Of a stretch of DNA of 27,953 nt, positions 9,915-20,619 are shown one piece after another. Position 1 is the first letter of the stretch, and each line of letters begins with the position of its first letter. The stretch comes from Apostichopus parvimensis. Lineage: Eukaryota; Echinodermata; Holothuroidea; Aspidochirotida; Stichopodidae. The position numbers were made by a program, and so were the translations under genes. The notes under the pieces were generated by a model that worked only from the letters and a program-made list of their open reading frames with translations, was not told the DNA's origin and searched no databases. The DNA lies in assembly GCA_000934455.1 (NCBI GenBank), contig KN882875.1:868-28820 (forward strand), in the 5' to 3' direction.

Positions 9915-10313
9915 ATGTTGAGAACATTTGTCATCTTCTTATCGGTACTTGTGGTGAATACAAGTGCCACGTGCCCCCCTTCAAAGATTCGTGTCCAAGG
10001 GGAACTACATCTGAGGTGTGCGACCGTCTTCGAGGGCAGGCATTGCCGAGGTCCAGCCAGAGTCCTATATAATCCCGAGACGAATGTTGACTTGGAAAGA
10101 GGATGGGATAACAGAATCTCCGCAGTGGTTGTAAATGGCGGCTGTGAACTCACAGTTTGGTTGCGTCCCCATTTCCAAGGGGAAACAATTCGATTCCCAG
10201 CTGGTGTGTTTTGGGATTTACACCTGTTTACTTGGCGTTGCTTCAGCAATGGACGTTGCGCAAACTGGGGAGATGCGATTACCTCCTATCGATGTATTTG
10301 TTTAGCAGGTTAA
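9915..10313 (+). CDS. Syncollin-like secreted protein, 132 aa
   Basis: This single-exon ORF starts at ATG 9915, which has A at -3. A GTG two codons upstream is not needed. Residues 1-18 (MLRTFVIFLSVLVVNTSA) form a signal peptide with likely cleavage after Ala18. The mature part has eight cysteines (20, 35, 44, 77, 109, 115, 127, 129), an even number that suits disulfide bonding. Two similar halves each end in a W-x-(N/D)-x-I motif: WDNRISAVVV (64-73) and WGDAITSYRC (118-127). The block GGCELTVWLRP...FPAG...W.DAI.S.YRC.C is the hallmark of syncollin, a vertebrate zymogen-granule protein of the exocrine pancreas. A digestive-secretory role here is inference. The WxNRIS pattern also resembles beta-gamma-crystallin Greek keys, the main alternative. 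Stop TAA 10311-10313 falls in the TTAA edge of a MITE. A 5' UTR intron ending at ccatag (9903-9908) is possible. Confidence 0.82.
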   Translation: MLRTFVIFLSVLVVNTSATCPPSKIRVQGELHLRCATVFEGRHCRGPARVLYNPETNVDLERGWDNRISAVVVNGGCELTVWLRPHFQGETIRFPAGVFWDLHLFTWRCFSNGRCANWGDAITSYRCICLAG

Positions 10314-10666
10314 AGACTCGCCCCAAAACGCGTGCCGCCCTCTGAAAAAAAGTTAACTTGCCGTTGCTTGCAAGTGAGTTTTTTCTTGTCCTACAAAATG
10401 CAGGCAGTAATGAAACGTGAGACCTTGTTATCTTTTATCTGGACATGAGATGTCCATCGCTGATATGTACACTGTGTTGTTGGTATTGACCGTAGCTGCA
10501 TGTATTGACTGTACATTAGTGTCTAATTACCGACGGTAGCAAGCGGTGTGTGTGTATTTTCTGGGATCGATGGTGGTGTCTAACACTTCTGTTACACCTC
10601 ATTCGAAACTAGGTCAGATTACCGGCATCAGACGTTTCTTTGTGCGCGAGCCTTCACTCCCTTTAA
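10310..10666 (+). mobile_element. TTAA-flanked MITE, copy A
   Basis: This is a non-autonomous element bounded by TTAA at 10310-10313 and 10663-10666. The 3' terminal repeat is intact (GCGAGCCTTCACTCCCT before TTAA). The 5' terminal repeat is shortened to TTAAAGACTCGCCCC by loss of 9 bases between two AAG triplets. The internal sequence matches copies at 11363, 15164, 21057 and 23756. This copy lacks the 25-bp hairpin and encodes no transposase. It forms the start of the syncollin-like gene's 3' flank. Confidence 0.85.
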
Positions 10667-11362
10667 AGCCCAACCAACCAATATGGAGCGTGGATGATGA
10701 AGCCTTCAAAATACAAACATATATATATACCACAACCGTGCAGAAGAAAGTAATATTCATCCGGAAGGCAGGTTAAGCATTTTACGGAAGTTGACGTCGT
10801 CGAAATTTATTGACCTTTCACCTTTATGTGACTAATTCAGTTCCTGAAAAACAGCTACAATTACATCCGCCTGGTAGACTAACCATTGCCGGGAAAGTCC
10901 CATTCAGAACCCTTGCCTATAGGAGTGTTTATTTTCTTTCCCCATAAATATTAAACTGCCCGCGTAGACAACGTAGTTCATTAAAGATTGACTTCAGGCA
11001 CAACATTTATGTTGACATTTTGCAGATCGTAATGAAAACTGATATTGGGCCCAGATTGTAGGCTGTTTTGAGGAACGACTCTTTAAACATTTGAGGGTCA
11101 TCAATTTAAACGACTGGACTACGTATTCCAACCGTACAGATCATCAGATTAGTTCATGAGATGTAACACAAAGTATCGGCGGGAAAACAAAGACTATATA
11201 TCATATTTACAATGCATTACAAATTTGTCAAGAACAATGAACGTAAAAAAGAACATGCTTTGGTTTAATTGTTAGAATTTATAAATCAAAGGATTACCAT
11301 TAAAACATAGCCCTGCGCCAAGAAGCCGTCATCAACGTAGCATTAAAGGAGCAATCCAAAAA
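10667..11362. other. Intergenic DNA between MITE copies A and B
   Basis: No reading frame or RNA gene is recognised here. An ATTAAA at about 10979 could serve as a distal poly(A) signal for the syncollin-like gene, but this is unsupported beyond the hexamer. Confidence 0.45.
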
Positions 11363-11694
11363 TTAAAGGCATTGAACACTCGCCCCAAACCGCGTACCGC
11401 CCTCTTAAGAGTGAAGTTTTCATCTTGTCGCTACAAAATGCAGACAGTAATGAAACGTGATACCTTGTTATCTTTTATCTGAACCTGAGATCAGGGAGTT
11501 CCATAACAACTCCCTGCTGAGATGTCCATCGCTGCTATGTACACTGTGTTTAGGGTATTGACTGTACACTAGTGTCTAATTACCGACGGTAGCAAGCTGT
11601 GTGTGTATTTTCAGGGAACGATGGTGGTGACTAACACTTCTGTTCCACCTCATTTGAAACTAGGTCAAATTACTGGCATCAGACGTTTCTTTAA
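11363..11694 (+). mobile_element. TTAA-flanked MITE, copy B (3' terminal repeat deleted)
   Basis: It begins TTAAAGGCATTGAACACTCG and matches the family throughout. It ends GACGTTTCTTTAA, which fits a microhomology (CTTT) deletion of the last ~26 bp that removed the 3' terminal repeat. It carries the 25-bp hairpin at 11492-11516. It also lacks ~22 bp between two GTATTGAC repeats. Confidence 0.82.
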
Positions 11695-13568
11695 GCATAA
11701 TTAAAAAGATGAATATCTGGAAACCTGGAGTAGCTCAAGATACGTAAATACTGCCCTTAATATTTGTCCCTTCATTGTTGGATTTATAACTATAAATTCA
11801 TCTTTAAATGATTGTGATATAACAATAACAACTGTTGAAAACGTTACGATCTGTTTTATGTATATGCATGCATATATGAGTATTTGTCCCACACTAATAC
11901 AGCTAATATTTCCGAGGAATGGAGTCCCAGAATCGTTCTGTCAGAATCACATAAATTTCTCGTTGTTTTAATATGTTCGTTTGGCTAAAAATAAAAAAGG
12001 AACGAGGATGATGACTTTAATATGATTAATTTTAATCTTATTTTTATATTATTTCCAATATTTGGTACATTACGTTTGGTACAATTTTCGGAAAATGATA
12101 AACAAGCAGAAATAAAATAAACACACATTAAATACATGTGATTTCTTTGAATCATTTATAGGCATGTGTTTCATGTCACGCGATATAGCTTGTCAGAGCT
12201 CACCTGCATGGGCTTCTTTTTTAAAAGGTCTTTTTTTGAAAGGTCTTTTTTAAAAGGTCTTTTTTTTTTAAAAGGTCTCGTTAATTTCTCATATTGGCTC
12301 TTTCTAGCAGATATTTTCATCACTTAAATATAAATTTGAACCTAATATAATACACACCAGTTATTTTTCTTCTTTTTCGTTTCAATAAAGCATCACGTCA
12401 ATGGAAGTTAAAACAACACTATACAGCAGAGAAACACAGTGAAATTTGGATACGTTATTTCAAAACAATTTTGAAACGGTATTTTGCGTGGAATATGTTC
12501 ATATTATGGTAATAACATAAAGTGTTACATCCATGCTCGACCGTTAAATGAAAAGGGAAGGTATAATGTATTTTGCTGGGGTTAGTTAGAAGTCGGGATG
12601 GGTGTGTGTGGGGGGGGGGCGGTATACTTTCTTTATCCCATAATATAAATAATTTGTTGAATGTGATATGTTGGGAAAACATATTTAAAGAAGTTTCAGA
12701 ACAATTTCCATTTCCAACACGCGTCTTTAGTATGTTTTTGAAAATTACAAGATACCATAAAGTATTTGAAAATGCTGCAGCCTCGGTGAGTGAATTCGCC
12801 AGCCTCTTCTACTTTGGCGGTCCTCTGTCATTCATAGACTACCCCCCTCCCATCCGCCCTTCCATCTGAATTACCACCATATACGCCTCTGTTTAGTCCA
12901 TCTGAACCCCCCCCCCCCCTTCCCATACCAGAAACTGCTGGTGTATATTTTTTACCATTCGACTGAAAGTTTAAAGGCATGCAAATGACACTATAACATA
13001 TCTTGAGATACACATTTATTGCATTAAACGCTGATGATAACTGACCATGTAATTAGGAGTAGTTAAATGAAAATTAGATCATGTGAATTAGATTAAAAGA
13101 CTAGATTGAAGACTGTCCAGTTCTGTGTGCGTATAATCTCTTGAATCATGGATGGGGCTTGAATGATTGAAAGTTACATCCCAAGACAAGATATAGCTAT
13201 TAATGTCGGGACATTTTATGTTCGTTGGAATGTTTTTTTTTTTGTTGGCGACACGAAATGATCTTATCGCTAGAAAGGTAGGGTTACTGATTAGGGTTAC
13301 AACCCGAACGATGGGGGTTTTTGAAAATAACTCCTTTAGGTCACAGACCCCTTTCAAGATAATATGTGCTATATATACACTTTTGACTCTTTCTTGCGGC
13401 GGATCTGGTATACTATAATATCTTCTTTGAGGACGCTTTTAACATCTACTTTATGAACAGTATGTTAAGAAAATGATACTGAACAAGTACATAATATAAT
13501 ATCCGTATATGGTAACCTACAGCATGTGTGGCGATCATATGTACATACATATATATCCATACATATAT
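11695..13568. other. Intergenic DNA, no gene identified
   Basis: AT-rich sequence. A short tandem of AAAGGTCTTTTTTT-type units lies at about 12210-12280, with a 10-G run at 12610-12619 and a 13-C run at 12907-12919. Reading frames here (for example 12573-12869 and 13203-13418) show no recognisable domain. Confidence 0.5.
12210..12280. repeat. Short tandem repeat, AAAGGTC plus T-tract units
   Basis: About four units of TTTTAAAAGGTC with variable T-tracts, period roughly 18 bp. The TTTTAAAA core is self-complementary. Confidence 0.7.
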
Positions 13569-13844
13569 NNNNNNNNNNNNNNNNNNNNNNNNNNNNNNNN
13601 NNNNNNNNNNNNNNNNNNNNNNNNNNNNNNNNNNNNNNNNNNNNNNNNNNNNNNNNNNNNNNNNNNNNNNNNNNNNNNNNNNNNNNNNNNNNNNNNNNNN
13701 NNNNNNNNNNNNNNNNNNNNNNNNNNNNNNNNNNNNNNNNNNNNNNNNNNNNNNNNNNNNNNNNNNNNNNNNNNNNNNNNNNNNNNNNNNNNNNNNNNNN
13801 NNNNNNNNNNNNNNNNNNNNNNNNNNNNNNNNNNNNNNNNNNNN
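13569..13844. other. Assembly gap (276 N)
   Basis: Undetermined bases flanked on the left by ATACATATATATCCATACAT-type microsatellite. All reading frames crossing it are meaningless. Confidence 1.
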
Positions 13845-14493
13845 TAAACGAGTGGGAACATAAATATTGACAGAAAATAGTTTGCAATAGGTATTAAAAC
13901 ACACAAAAGGTACAACATATATATATATAGACGAAAGAAATTCGAATGATTGAGGAGACGACCCCGATTAAGGGAAAACAGACAAAAGAATTGGATGGAG
14001 TAAAATGTTAAAAACTGAACACACTTAAGAATACAATAGAGCAATTGTATGTGAAGAGACTTGAGATGGTCACTCAAAGACCTCCATATCTTAGGATCTT
14101 TTAAAATAGATACAATGCTGAGTAGAATTCAAACAATTCAACAGGAATGCTGCAGGTGAGAGTTTGCTGAATATATAGTGTTGTGGTTGTATACAAAATA
14201 ACGATTGGAAGAAAAGAGGTTGAAACACTTGGGTATAGGGCCCCTTTACCATAATAGGAACATAAAGGTTGTACTTTGATGACTGTTGATGTCATAAATA
14301 TTGAGGGTGTCGAGTTTAACGAAAAGGAGGGATTGCTGTGAGAAAGATAGGAGCTCATGTTTAATGTTACCTCACTGCCTTTGATTTGAAGAACATGAAG
14401 TATTTGCAGTCGCGATGGATGGTGTTTGGCCCCGACAGAATTACAGAAAGATAACTAAGGTATAGATAAAGTGTGGTATATTTATGTGTGAAT
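13845..14493. other. Intergenic DNA after the gap, no gene seen
   Basis: No convincing coding frame or RNA gene. An (AT)n tract occurs near 13917-13929. Confidence 0.5.
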
Positions 14494-14721
14494 TTTAGAT
14501 CCTCCTGCAAGCAGGAACTCGCGAAGAAGCCATCATTGGCTTATCAAAGCCGCAAGCTGACCGAAGTCAGTCTCTTAGATTCATATTTAACGTCCATGAT
14601 TATGACTTGTCAGTTGTCAACAACTCTGTAACTGGACGACATACATTAATCTTGGTGTGACTCGAACTCGGACCTTATGATTGAAAGGCACCGGCGTTAA
14701 CCACTGAGCTAACACGCCCAT
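14494..14721 (-). repeat. tRNA-headed SINE, near full length
   Basis: Read on the minus strand, the head (14721 down to about 14640) begins GGGCGTGTTAGCTCAGTGGT, with box A TTAGCTCAGTGG and box B GAGTTCGAGTC, the pattern of a tRNA-derived pol III promoter. The body runs to about 14495 and contains hairpins CTGAC/GTCAG, GGCTT/AAGCC and CCTGC/GCAGG. The distal ~117 bp match 6195-6313. A head plus a shared tail with different 5' ends is what a SINE family produces. Confidence 0.75.
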
Positions 14722-15163
14722 AGGTATATAGAATGGAGAATCCTCTTTGCCATGGTTAAATCTGCAAGCAGTTGAGAATACCGACTTCTTTAGCAAGTTT
14801 TGCTGCACACTGTCCTCAATATGGTGCTGCCATGCAGTGTGGATTCATCATCCGAATGTAAACATCTTAAAATTTCTCAACATGAGAAAATGTGATATAT
14901 GTTTGTTGTAGATATGAAATCCCTTACAGCTTGATAGGATGGACTTGTTGCGGGTATATAGAGAGCATCACTTAACAGGTCTTATTTTAATTTTTGGTGA
15001 ACAGCGTACAACATCGAACGATCTGGCATGTTTAGCCCGGACGGTAACGCACCAGTCAGTACACGCTGGCAAAGATCAACAACACTACTGAGTAAAGCTT
15101 AGCGAAGTTAACACTGACATTTTCACGATAACTATATATATAAAATAACGATCAGCGGTTGTA
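14722..15163. other. Intergenic DNA, nothing recognised
   Basis: No reading frame, repeat or RNA gene was recognised between the SINE and MITE copy C. Confidence 0.45.
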
Positions 15164-15528
15164 TTAAAGGCATTGAAGACCCGCCCCAAACCGCGTGCCG
15201 CCCTCTGAAAAAAAGTTAACTTTCCGTTGCTTGCAATTGAAAGTTTTTTTCGTGTCGCTACAAAATACAGACAGTAATGAAATGTGATACCTTTTTATCT
15301 TTAGCTGGATCTGAGATGTCCATCGCTGCTATGTACACTGTGTTGTGGGTATTGACCGTAGCTGTATGTATTGACTGTACACTAGTGTCTAATTACCGAC
15401 GGTAGCAAGCTGTGTGTATTTTCTGGGATCGATGGTGGTGTCTAACACTTTTGTTACACCTCATTCAAAACTAGGTCAGATTACCGGCATTAGACGTTTC
15501 TTTTTGCGCGAGTCTTCACTTCCTTTAA
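15164..15528 (+). mobile_element. TTAA-flanked MITE, copy C (both ends intact, no hairpin)
   Basis: TTAA lies at 15164-15167 and 15525-15528. The 5' terminus is AGGCATTGAAGACCCGCCCC, and the 3' terminus reads as reverse complement AGGAAGTGAAGACTCGCGC. It is a clean example of the 365-bp hairpin-free subtype and has no coding capacity. Confidence 0.88.
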
Positions 15529-15924
15529 TGGGGTTTGTTTACATGTTGGCGACTAGACACCGGTTTTTATCTTTTTCTGGAGATCATTTTTGACATTAAA
15601 CCTGTAAGACCTTAACTCAGTTTTATGGCAATTGTTGATACCGCAATAATCACGTGACCTCAAACCTTGTATTCCTTCACATGGATACATATTGCTCTAA
15701 TTTAATCCCACTCAATGATGATAGGTATGTTTGGATGAACGCTTTTTTGACAAAGAAAAGAATGTATAGCGCGCATACCATGTGGGAGCATGCAACAACT
15801 ATAAAGCCCGCCGCCCTTATTACGATCCGACTCAACACGACCGTCGTTATGTGGAAAATCGTGGATATTCGGACAGTGTGCGTGTGCTTAAGAATACGAC
15901 TGATCACGGTTTAAGAACAGTCAA

Positions 15925-16420
15925 GATACAAGATATCTGATTGGCTAGTGTACAAGCTAAGTCAAAATACGGGTTATTTGATTAGCTAGTAGGTAATGCA
16001 GGTAAAAGAATTAATTACAATGTATTTAGTACTATAATAAAAATAGTTTATTAAAGGTTAGTTCATACCTGCAGCTCTGTCAGAGAGAAGTCTGACGTAC
16101 TGTGAGATGCATGGTGCAGGTAATAACTACATCATCTGCATTTAATATAAATGTATAACTATTCTTTCAAAGGTTAGTTCATACCTGCAGCTCTGTCTGG
16201 GAGAAGTTTGAAGGATTGTGAGATGGTGCAGGTAGTTTCTACATCATCTATATTTTATACAAGCTCATAAGTATTCCATCAACTATTAGTTCATTCCTGC
16301 AGATATTATGTCTGAGAGACGCTTGAAGTATTTTTGAGAGGGTGCAGGTAGTAACCATATCAACGTCACTTAGAGTTGCTATATAGGCTAGCTGCAGTAA
16401 CGAGCTCAGAGCGTAAAGAG
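15925..16420 (-). pseudogene. Inverted copy of the GCLC exon-array / intron segment
   Basis: Read on the minus strand, the sequence starts near 16405 with AYIATLSDVDMVTTCTLS, a decayed version of GCLC exon residues SYIATLDDADVDTTCTIS. Three exon/donor units follow, with anchor points 16286, 16174 and 16058 (periods 112 and 116). The segment then runs into CCAATCA-type repeat at 15925-15990. The order matches GCLC 3951-4980, and frameshifts and substitutions rule out function. No counterpart of the GCLC terminal exon is seen beyond it. This is a GCLC-derived pseudo-segment in inverted orientation about 12 kb away. Confidence 0.88.
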
Positions 16421-19400
16421 TCGACAAACACAAATAAGTACGTGTCAGATAAATCTAATAAGCTAAAACCTATATCTACAAGCTATAGCTACATACGGTA
16501 GGTACGGTACTTAACTACTTAGGTACTTATCTATCCTGAATAGTTATCCGGCCAGGGCAGGGGTAGCCTTCCACCCCCCCCCCCCTACCCAAGTCTTCTT
16601 TTTCATTACACACTTTAAAATCACCATTTTCTGCATAGCCTAGCTCGATCAGTCGTTATCACGCACTATTCAACCTACGTTAGCTACGTACGTTAGGATA
16701 CACATACAGATCTGTCGATTGCAATCGGTATTCAACAAATAACATATAACAGTATACATGGTAGTTATATGCATAGAATATCTTTCACAGTGTAACAGTA
16801 CATTCATACAAAGGTTAAATAATGGGTGTGAAGTCATTGTACCCACAATTAAATAGCACACGGTTTTATTATTAATTACCTTATGCAATTTAAAGTGCGT
16901 TCGAGTGTTAGTCTACACAAAATAGCGAATGTTAATTTAAGATATAATACGGTGCTTTTACTTTCATTCCTTGCTGTTATTTCTCAAACGGGCAATGATC
17001 ATTAACGATGAAAGAACATGCTACATAACGTTTCCCGATATCATTAGCCTTAACAAAAATTGTTATATATCGTACAAACGGCGTACCACAGCAATATTTA
17101 CGTAGAAATTGCACCTTTAATTAAATTACGGCACATTTTTTTTTTACAACTATGTAATTAAGCTTAAAAAAGTACTTTTTGGACAAAATTTTGACTTTGC
17201 CTGTAGATTTCCAGTTATTCTTGCAGTTCCATTAAACGGAACGTCCAAATTCGTTGTTAAGTTTTTATTCTGCTTGTTATGTACATGTAACTGTATGTAG
17301 GGGCCCGGATGCAATCACAAGTACATAGTGGACTGTTCGACTATATGAGCTCAAAAGAAAATTCCTTGTATAGATTGTCAGGTATTGCCCATGAATGCAT
17401 GGTATTACTTACCGTGTCTGTTCAGGGCCGTCCAGAGAGCTGATAGGCTGCCCAGGCCAGATGGGAAATGTAGACCTGCTCCAGGGGGGTAGGAGCCGGA
17501 GGGGGGCACTGGGGGAACGTGCCTCCGCTCACTTTTTTTCCAAAATATCAAATGTGCCCTACTGGCAAATAAAATGTGCCCCTTTGATGAAGAACTGTCT
17601 TTTGGATATCTTAAGCCATGGACTGTTAGACCTTCCTCTTCTGTTGGTCTTACAGTCCATGAGTTCTTGCACAAAGGGAAGACGCCGGTAAGCGTTAGGG
17701 CCAGAGCCAGTCCGACCCTCCGCTACACACAAACTTCTGTCGGCGTCCCATAGGAAGTCCATTGTGGAAGATCATTGTTGTTGCTCCCATATGGCAGTGC
17801 GTTAGAATCGTTTCTTCAATTATTAGTAGATATTGAGAAGTTTTCAAGTTACATAACAAAGTATCCACGTGAGGGGGGGGGGGGACATGGTTTGATTGAC
17901 GTATAGTAGAATACACTTTGAAGTTTGTGGTCCTGGGCGGTGGGCGGGGGGGGGTGGGGGTGTGGGTGTAGGGGAAAGGCAATATCCATTACCTTCAAAT
18001 GAGTGTCTTTCCGTTTGTAACCATATAGTTGGTTCCTGCAGTAATCGTTCAGAGGTGCTGTTTCTGGTCATGGCACCAGTCACCAATTATTCAAGGTGAG
18101 ATGACTCAAATAAGTTTGTGCAAATGCCTCCCTCTTCCCCCCTCACCCCCCCCCCCACACATACACAAAACAACGGGGTTTGGCATTTGACCTGAAATGT
18201 GGCTGCTATTAAACTTTGTCCTGTTGAATGAGCATAAAAAGGCAAGTGTTCACTTTTGTTTCATATAGGATTGCATAACACCCCTAACAGTAACTAGATG
18301 ACTAACAATGTAACACTGAACAGCAGAATGTCATAAACAGAAAGGGCGCCCTCTTCATTTTGCGGATTCCAATACATATTAAGAAAAAAGAAACTTTTCG
18401 CTGTGTATGCGTGTGCGTGTATGTGTGTGTGTGCACTTGTATATTCTGACTGAGGACTCGAACAAAGGAATTCCAAGTCCTCAGATATCACTTCAAGAGA
18501 GTCATCACGTCCTCAGAAGAATTATACCGTTAAGGGGTATTGTTAAGGTTAGGGTAAGTGGGTTTGAACCCGACATTGGGAAGAACCTATGGTTTCCTCA
18601 TGTAGTATGAATGAAAAACGTACGTGTGTGCGTGTGTGTGTATGATTCATTAAAGGAATGTATGGTACTTGTATGGTATAGACACTTGACACTTATAATG
18701 AAAGCACAAAAAAAAAAAAAAAACCACATACAAAGAGAATGAATTCAGAATGGATCACGCTATTACTAAATAATTAACATAACAATGTTTCATGAAGTAA
18801 TGGAAATAATAACAAAACATTTCCTTGATTCCTACTGTAACTGTGCATGGTTAACATACAGATGAGCAAGAATGTTGTTATAGTAAAAACGAATACGAAT
18901 AGAAACGTAGTTTATTAGAAAGCAACCGACAGAAAAAGCAAACGAGTGTATATAGAAGCAACAGCAATATACAAGCAAACTTGTCCATTGACTCAGGTTC
19001 AGGAACTTAACGGGGCTTTTTTTTTTTTTTTTTCATTTTCCTCTCGAGTTTAATCACGTATAGATTGCAACATCGTAAAGAACATCAATACTGTTATTAA
19101 CCCATTGAGTATAATTATGATAAAAAAAATTTATATAGCCAAAAGCAATTGTGATATAGGTTGAATGTATACTTATATAAGTAAATGAATAACGGTAAAC
19201 TTAACAAAGAAATTTTGAAGAGCAGCAACAATGTTATGGCTTATAAAGGGATTCGAAACTAGTGACCTCTTGGTTATACACAAAAAGCAGAATTTCTCTC
19301 GAAGTTCTTTGCCTCCCGCTTTCTGGATTTTATTGAATGAAACTAGGGCTGATCTCTGGTTACTCGGTGCACAAAGTACTGTGGTTTCTGACTGGTGACT

Positions 19401-20305
19401 CCAGCAAAGTAATGGCTATGCTAGGGATCGCCTCTAACTAATTACGGATGGTTAGTTCAGTCGGTAGAGCGCGCTGCTTCGAATCAGGCGCGTAGCCAGG
19501 AATTTGCCAAGGGAGGGGCAAAAATGTAGGCAAACTATCTAAGCGTAGCGCCACCATGATTGGCGCGAAGCGTACAAGAAAATTTTGGCTGGAAATGCCT
19601 CCCAGACTAGCCATAACTTCCGCTGCTCTTTTCCATAATCTATGAAGTTAAGTCGATATACATATAGCACTGCAATAGGACACTTCAAGCAACGTTTTAC
19701 AATTTTTCACTACTCCAGACCAATGACACAGATGGCGTATAAACATATATACTTCCTAGTATAGCCACTAGACTCTGCTGAGTCTGCGCAGGAACGAGTA
19801 TGAGTCTCCCTACATAAAAATAGGAAAATGCTACGGCTGTTATATTTCCCTCCCCTTTCTACATACGCTTCACAATAGAGGCTGGCGCAATCACAGGAAC
19901 AAATCGCTCATAGCGTGCATGATGAATACGCGACAGTTGTTATGCTTTACAGTTAGGAAGCGCGCGTTTAAAGGTCTTAGAGCCTTGTACTCGAGTATAT
20001 ACAAGAGGAACTGTGCTTGTACTCAATGTGCTGTACAGTACTCTTATTACAAGGTTGTATAGTACCTATTAGGTAATGGTATACAGCATTCTCATCTATG
20101 AGCTGAATTTAAGAATCATAATTTCTATTGTAAATGACTATACACACTTATCGACTGTTTCGTTTGAAAACCCTAATATGATTTACTAGCTAAACACAAC
20201 TAAACGGTCACCTAACTTTTTAAATCAAGCAAATCATTCGAATATTAAGGTACTCTACACGATAAAAAAACAAAATAAAAAATAAGGCTTGTGTTTTCCC
20301 CTCAT
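16421..20305. other. Intergenic DNA downstream of both convergent genes
   Basis: No gene was recognised. The region is marked by homopolymer runs (C at 16574-16585, G at 17873-17884 and 17946-17954, C at 18146-18156, A at 18708-18723, T at 19017-19033) and (TG)n-like tracts near 18405-18435 and 18621-18641. The segment at 19450-19620 begins with a truncated tRNA-like box A (TTAGTTCAGTCGGTAGAGCG) that runs into GGCGCGTAGCCAGGAATTTG, which looks like a degenerate interspersed repeat. No AATAAA or ATTAAA for the minus-strand gene was found just below 20306. Confidence 0.5.
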
Positions 20306-20619
20306 TCATTTTTTAATATCCCTACATGTCGGTACGGGGGTGCAGCTCTGTACAACAGAGCCCGGATCCAGGAACAGGGATACCCCATCAGCGAGAACGT
20401 TGTCGCTCAAACCGAATCTAACACAAACATATTTCAATTTCTTACATTTAGGATTCCTAATCTTAAAGTTGACCCTTGTTGGTCCTAAGTTCAGTCTTTG
20501 ATTCGGTGTGAGATCAGTACTAGATTGTTTTTCCGACATGATATTATAGACAGCCGCCAGCTGGGAGTTCCCTTCCTCATCTGAGCTCAACCAAACCGTC
20601 ATGTCCCATAGATTGCTCC
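20306..20619 (-). CDS. Terminal exon of VWC-domain protein (C-terminal beta-rich module)
   Basis: On the minus strand the acceptor is tttttatctcag|GG at 20619, entering in phase 1. It reads GSNLWDMTVWLSSDEEGNSQ, then ...LNLGPTRVNFKIRN...CKKLKYVCVRFGL, and ends SCTPVPTCRDIKK with TGA at 20306-20308. Joined to the exon at 23426-23563, it makes a module of about 120 residues with alternating strands. The pattern (FSPIVNFENVNKPVTGSNLWDMTVWLS..., then a LxxG-x-F-x-I strand and YVCVRF) resembles CARDB/Ig-like beta sandwiches of secreted invertebrate proteins. The resemblance is by pattern only and the domain is not identified with confidence. Confidence 0.78.

Noticed and set aside
9896..10249. 117-codon minus-strand frame opposite the syncollin-like gene
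   Set aside because: It is the antisense shadow of a well-supported coding sequence and shows no recognisable features of its own.
10546..10776. Frame with SNTSVTPHSKLGQITGIRRF, similar to one at 21338-21523
   Set aside because: Both are translations of the same MITE interior. The similarity is repeat identity, and other copies break the frame.
13446..14077. Several long frames across 13569-13844
   Set aside because: They exist only because the assembly gap of N contains no stop codons.
19445..19490. Possible functional tRNA gene from box A sequence TTAGTTCAGTCGGTAGAGCG
   Set aside because: The anticodon arm and box B are missing. It runs directly into an unrelated repeat (GCGCGTAGCCAGG), so it is at most a truncated SINE or tRNA fragment.
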